Shown here: positions 6,966 through 8,973 of the stretch, one piece after another
How positions within the stretch are numbered: the stretch's first letter is position 1
Layout of the letters: each line of letters starts with the position of its first letter
From: Rhodospirillaceae bacterium
Lineage (GTDB): Bacteria; Pseudomonadota; Alphaproteobacteria; MPNO01; UBA2964
Reading direction: 5' to 3'
DNA: 8,973 nucleotides
NCBI GenBank assembly: GCA_018660305.1
Contig: JABJKO010000317.1
Coordinates: forward strand, 1 to 8,973
Program-made: the position numbers and the translations under genes
The notes under the pieces: generated by a model
The model's input: only the letters and a program-made list of their open reading frames with translations
The model's database searches: none
Told to the model about the DNA's origin: nothing

Positions 6966-8762
6966 CTAAAATTCCCGTTCATTTATGCCAAAAACAGCGG
7001 CGGCGCCGCCCGTTGCCGCTTGTTCCAGTGCCAGCGCCCGGGGCAGGATGGCCGAGGCGTAATATTCGGCGGTGGCTAACTTGGTGGCGTAAAATCCGTC
7101 GGAATCCCCACCAGCCGCCATTTGAGCATTGGCGAGAACCGCGGCCCGCGCCATGAGATAGCCGCCCAGCACGGTGCCAAACAGATCGAGATAGGGCACG
7201 GCGCCGGCATCGGCGAGATCGGGCTCATTATGGGCGGCATCCAGCAGGCGGTGGGTGGTGCGGGCCAGTGCCGCACCGGCCTCGGCCAGGCGGCCGCGGA
7301 TGACCACCAGCGCCGGGCTGTCGGTTTCCGCCTGCAGAATCCCGTCGAACTGACGCATTTCCTCGATTATGGCACCGATGGTCTGACCGGCATCACCGGC
7401 CAGCTTGCGCCGGACCAGATCGAGCGCCTGTATTCCGTTGGTACCCTCATAGATGGGCGTGATTCGAGCATCCCGGAGATGCTGGGCGATGCCGGTTTCC
7501 TCGATAAACCCCGCCCCGCCGTGGATCTGAAGGGCGGTGGACGCTATCTCCACCGCGCCGTCGGTGCACCAGGCCTTGACGATGGGCGTATAGACACCGA
7601 CGCGGGCGGCCTGAAGGGTGCGGATTTCCGCTTCCGGATGGCGTGCGGCGAGATCCACCGATAGGGCCGCCTCCAGCGCGATGGCGCGCATGGCCTCAAG
7701 CCGTGCCTTCATGGACAGCAGCATGCGGCGCACATCGGCATGGCGGATGATCGCCATCTGGCTGCCGCTTTCGGAGTCAGGGTCGGGGCCCTGAAGCCGT
7801 TCCCCGGCATAGGCCCTTGCCTGCTGATAGGCGCGCTCGGCGACGCCGATTCCTTCGTGACCCACCGCCATGCGGGCCGCGTTCATCATGGTGAACATGG
7901 CGAGAAGCCCCTTGTTCTCCTCACCCACCAGCCAGCCCACGGCACCGTCATTTTCGCCATAGGCCATGACACAGGTGGGGCTGGCATGGATCCCCAGCTT
8001 TTCCTCCACCGCGATGGCCCGCATATCGTTGCGGGCGCCGGGCTGGCCGTCGTCACCCGGCAGGAATTTGGGCACCAGGAACAGCGACAGGCCGCGATTG
8101 CCCGCCGGTGCGCCTTCGATGCGGGCCAGCACCAGATGGACGATATTGTCCGTCATGTCGTGCTCGCCCCAGCTGATAAATGTTTTTTGGCCGTGCAGCT
8201 TGTACTGGTCGCCATCGGGGACCGCCTTACAGGCAATGGCGCCTACGTTGGAGCCGGCCTGCGGTTCGGTGATGACCATGGCACCGGTCCACTCGCCGGT
8301 GACCAGTTTGGGCAGCCAATAGTCTTTTTGCCCGTCATCGCCATGCTCGGCGAGCAGCGCGGCGGCGCCTTCGGTCAGGAGCGGGCACAGGGTGAAGGCC
8401 ATATTGGCCGAGTTCCACATCTCCCAGACCGCGGTGGCGACAAGCCTGGGCAGCCCCATCCCGCCGTGATCTTCCTCATGGGCGATGGTGCACCAGCCGC
8501 CCTCCACAAAGGCGGCATAGGCTTCCTTGAATCCGGCCGGGGTGGAGACCACGCCGTTCTCCAGCCGGCTGCCCTCCAGATCGCCAACACGGTTGAGCGG
8601 CGCCAACTCCTCCGCCGCGAACTTTCCCGCCTGGTCGAAAATGGCGGCCACGTCTTCGGCGGCGATGGCATCCCAGCCGGGAAGGGTGGTGAGGGCATCG
8701 ATCCCGACAAGCTCTTCCACGACAAACTGTAAATCCCGGAGGGGAGGGGTGTAATCGGTCAT
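6966..8762 (-). CDS. Acyl-CoA dehydrogenase, large type with extra C-terminal domain (DmdC/AcdA-like)
   Basis: The 598-residue FAD enzyme is expected to introduce an alpha,beta double bond into an acyl-CoA, passing electrons to electron-transfer flavoprotein. It has the short N-terminal extension of the large subfamily (YTPPLRDLQFVVEELVG, 4-20), the helical N domain, the beta domain with ITEPQAGSNVGAI (164-176) and GQKTFISWGEHDMTDN (191-206), the C-terminal helical domain with LQIHGGAGFIEE (411-422) and the catalytic base Glu439 in TPIYEGTNGIQALDL. A further domain (about 470-590) follows, matching the acetyl-CoA dehydrogenase C-terminal-like type. This architecture is shared by 3-methylmercaptopropionyl-CoA dehydrogenase (DmdC) and many uncharacterised homologues; the substrate is not determined. 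ATG 8762 fits the family N terminus although the ribosome site is weak. The gene stands alone among acyl-CoA genes on this strand; the ligase at 383 is far away and on the other strand. Confidence 0.94.
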   Translation of the reverse strand: MTDYTPPLRDLQFVVEELVGIDALTTLPGWDAIAAEDVAAIFDQAGKFAAEELAPLNRVGDLEGSRLENGVVSTPAGFKEAYAAFVEGGWCTIAHEEDHGGMGLPRLVATAVWEMWNSANMAFTLCPLLTEGAAALLAEHGDDGQKDYWLPKLVTGEWTGAMVITEPQAGSNVGAIACKAVPDGDQYKLHGQKTFISWGEHDMTDNIVHLVLARIEGAPAGNRGLSLFLVPKFLPGDDGQPGARNDMRAIAVEEKLGIHASPTCVMAYGENDGAVGWLVGEENKGLLAMFTMMNAARMAVGHEGIGVAERAYQQARAYAGERLQGPDPDSESGSQMAIIRHADVRRMLLSMKARLEAMRAIALEAALSVDLAARHPEAEIRTLQAARVGVYTPIVKAWCTDGAVEIASTALQIHGGAGFIEETGIAQHLRDARITPIYEGTNGIQALDLVRRKLAGDAGQTIGAIIEEMRQFDGILQAETDSPALVVIRGRLAEAGAALARTTHRLLDAAHNEPDLADAGAVPYLDLFGTVLGGYLMARAAVLANAQMAAGGDSDGFYATKLATAEYYASAILPRALALEQAATGGAAAVFGINEREF

Positions 8763-8820
8763 CTCAAGCCACGCCGTCTGAAGGGGCCAAAATCATAGGC
8801 CGGAGGATGGGGCTGGGAAG

Positions 8821-8837
8821 GATAACAAAGTGTTATC
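8821..8837. promoter_or_regulatory. Perfect palindrome, candidate operator of the acyl-CoA dehydrogenase gene
   Basis: GATAACA-AAG-TGTTATC is a perfect inverted repeat with seven-base arms and a three-base centre, 58 bases upstream of ATG 8762. Its size and symmetry suit a dimeric helix-turn-helix repressor such as a TetR or MarR type, which often controls acyl-CoA dehydrogenase genes. The regulator is not in the window, so the role is inferred. Confidence 0.4.
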
Positions 8838-8841
8838 GGGC

Positions 8842-8886
8842 GCGGGTGATAAATTTTGTTCGAAATATTTCTCACCTGTCACCCGC
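8842..8886. repeat. Nested inverted repeats upstream of the acyl-CoA dehydrogenase
   Basis: GCGGGTGA (8842-8849) is matched perfectly by TCACCCGC (8879-8886). Nested within, GGTGATAAAT (8845-8854) matches ATTTCTCACC (8867-8876) at nine of ten positions. The two pairings share the left arm and so exclude each other. TCACC occurs twice, two bases apart. This could be a regulatory site or an RNA structure; there is no T tract. Confidence 0.35.
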
Positions 8887-8923
8887 CGCTAAACCCCTCT
8901 TCATCTTCGGGTTTGACGCAGTG

Positions 8924-8949
8924 GTGTCCGGTTTAAGTCCACCGGATAC
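8924..8949. repeat. Inverted repeat with nine-base arms
   Basis: GTGTCCGGT (8924-8932) and ACCGGATAC (8941-8949) pair over nine positions, with a G-T wobble at one, around an eight-base loop. It may belong to the gene beyond the right edge, as a terminator or operator, or be part of a dispersed repeat. Confidence 0.35.
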
Positions 8950-8954
8950 TTTCA

Positions 8955-8972
8955 GCGCGCCGGACGGCGCGC
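8955..8972. repeat. Strong GC hairpin at the right edge
   Basis: GCGCGCC (8955-8961) and GGCGCGC (8966-8972) form a perfect seven-base-pair stem with loop GGAC. It lies at the end of the window, so any following T tract, and thus whether it is a terminator, cannot be seen. Confidence 0.4.
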
Positions 8973-8973
8973 G

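Noticed and set aside
7740..8732. Plus-strand open frame of 330 codons opposite the acyl-CoA dehydrogenase
   Set aside because: It is wholly antisense to a well-supported gene, shows no family motif and has no ribosome site. Its length comes from the high GC of the opposite strand.
8911..8940. TTGACG (8913-8918) with TTTAAG as a plus-strand promoter
   Set aside because: The spacing is about 14 bases and the -10 match is poor, and no plus-strand gene start is visible in the remaining bases.
1..8973. CRISPR array, tRNA, rRNA, transposon or phage genes
   Set aside because: No regularly spaced repeats, cloverleaf, rRNA-like stretch, transposase or integrase was seen in a reading of both strands.

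Overview
The window looks like a piece of an alphaproteobacterial chromosome, possibly from the Rhodospirillales or a related order. This is inferred from the gene families, the moderately high GC content and the frequent GTG starts; no marker gene fixes the taxon. It is densely coding, with seven protein genes (the first cut by the left edge) and no gene-free stretch over about 210 bases. I see no tRNA, rRNA, CRISPR array, transposase or phage gene.

Positions 1-2366 hold a tightly packed plus-strand run. It comprises the C-terminal end of a zinc-type MDR dehydrogenase, an AMP-forming acyl-CoA synthetase (383-1891) and a small exported CAP/SCP-domain protein (1863-2366). The first two overlap by ATGA and the last two by 29 bases, so the three are probably one translationally coupled operon. 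The dehydrogenase and ligase suggest activation and redox processing of an organic acid of unknown identity.

All remaining genes are on the minus strand. Positions 2391-5294 encode a 967-residue hybrid sensor kinase: a periplasmic substrate-binding-like sensor, one transmembrane helix, PAS, HisKA, HATPase and a receiver. It converges on the CAP gene across a 24-base gap holding a small hairpin. Its upstream region (5295-5462) has a TATAAT box inside a palindrome.

Positions 5463-6802 are the polyamine pair speD-speE, with a GTGA stop/start overlap. Together they make spermidine: SpeD decarboxylates S-adenosylmethionine and SpeE transfers the aminopropyl group to putrescine. Upstream of speD, positions 6803-6965 carry a short AT-rich palindrome.

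Positions 6966-8762 encode a 598-residue acyl-CoA dehydrogenase of the large type with an extra C-terminal domain. The last 211 bases (8763-8973) have no gene but contain a series of inverted repeats, one of which is a good operator candidate for the dehydrogenase.

I see no clear new multi-gene system. The points most worth a second look are the orphan hybrid kinase, the CAP gene coupled to an acyl-CoA ligase, and the repeat-rich right edge.
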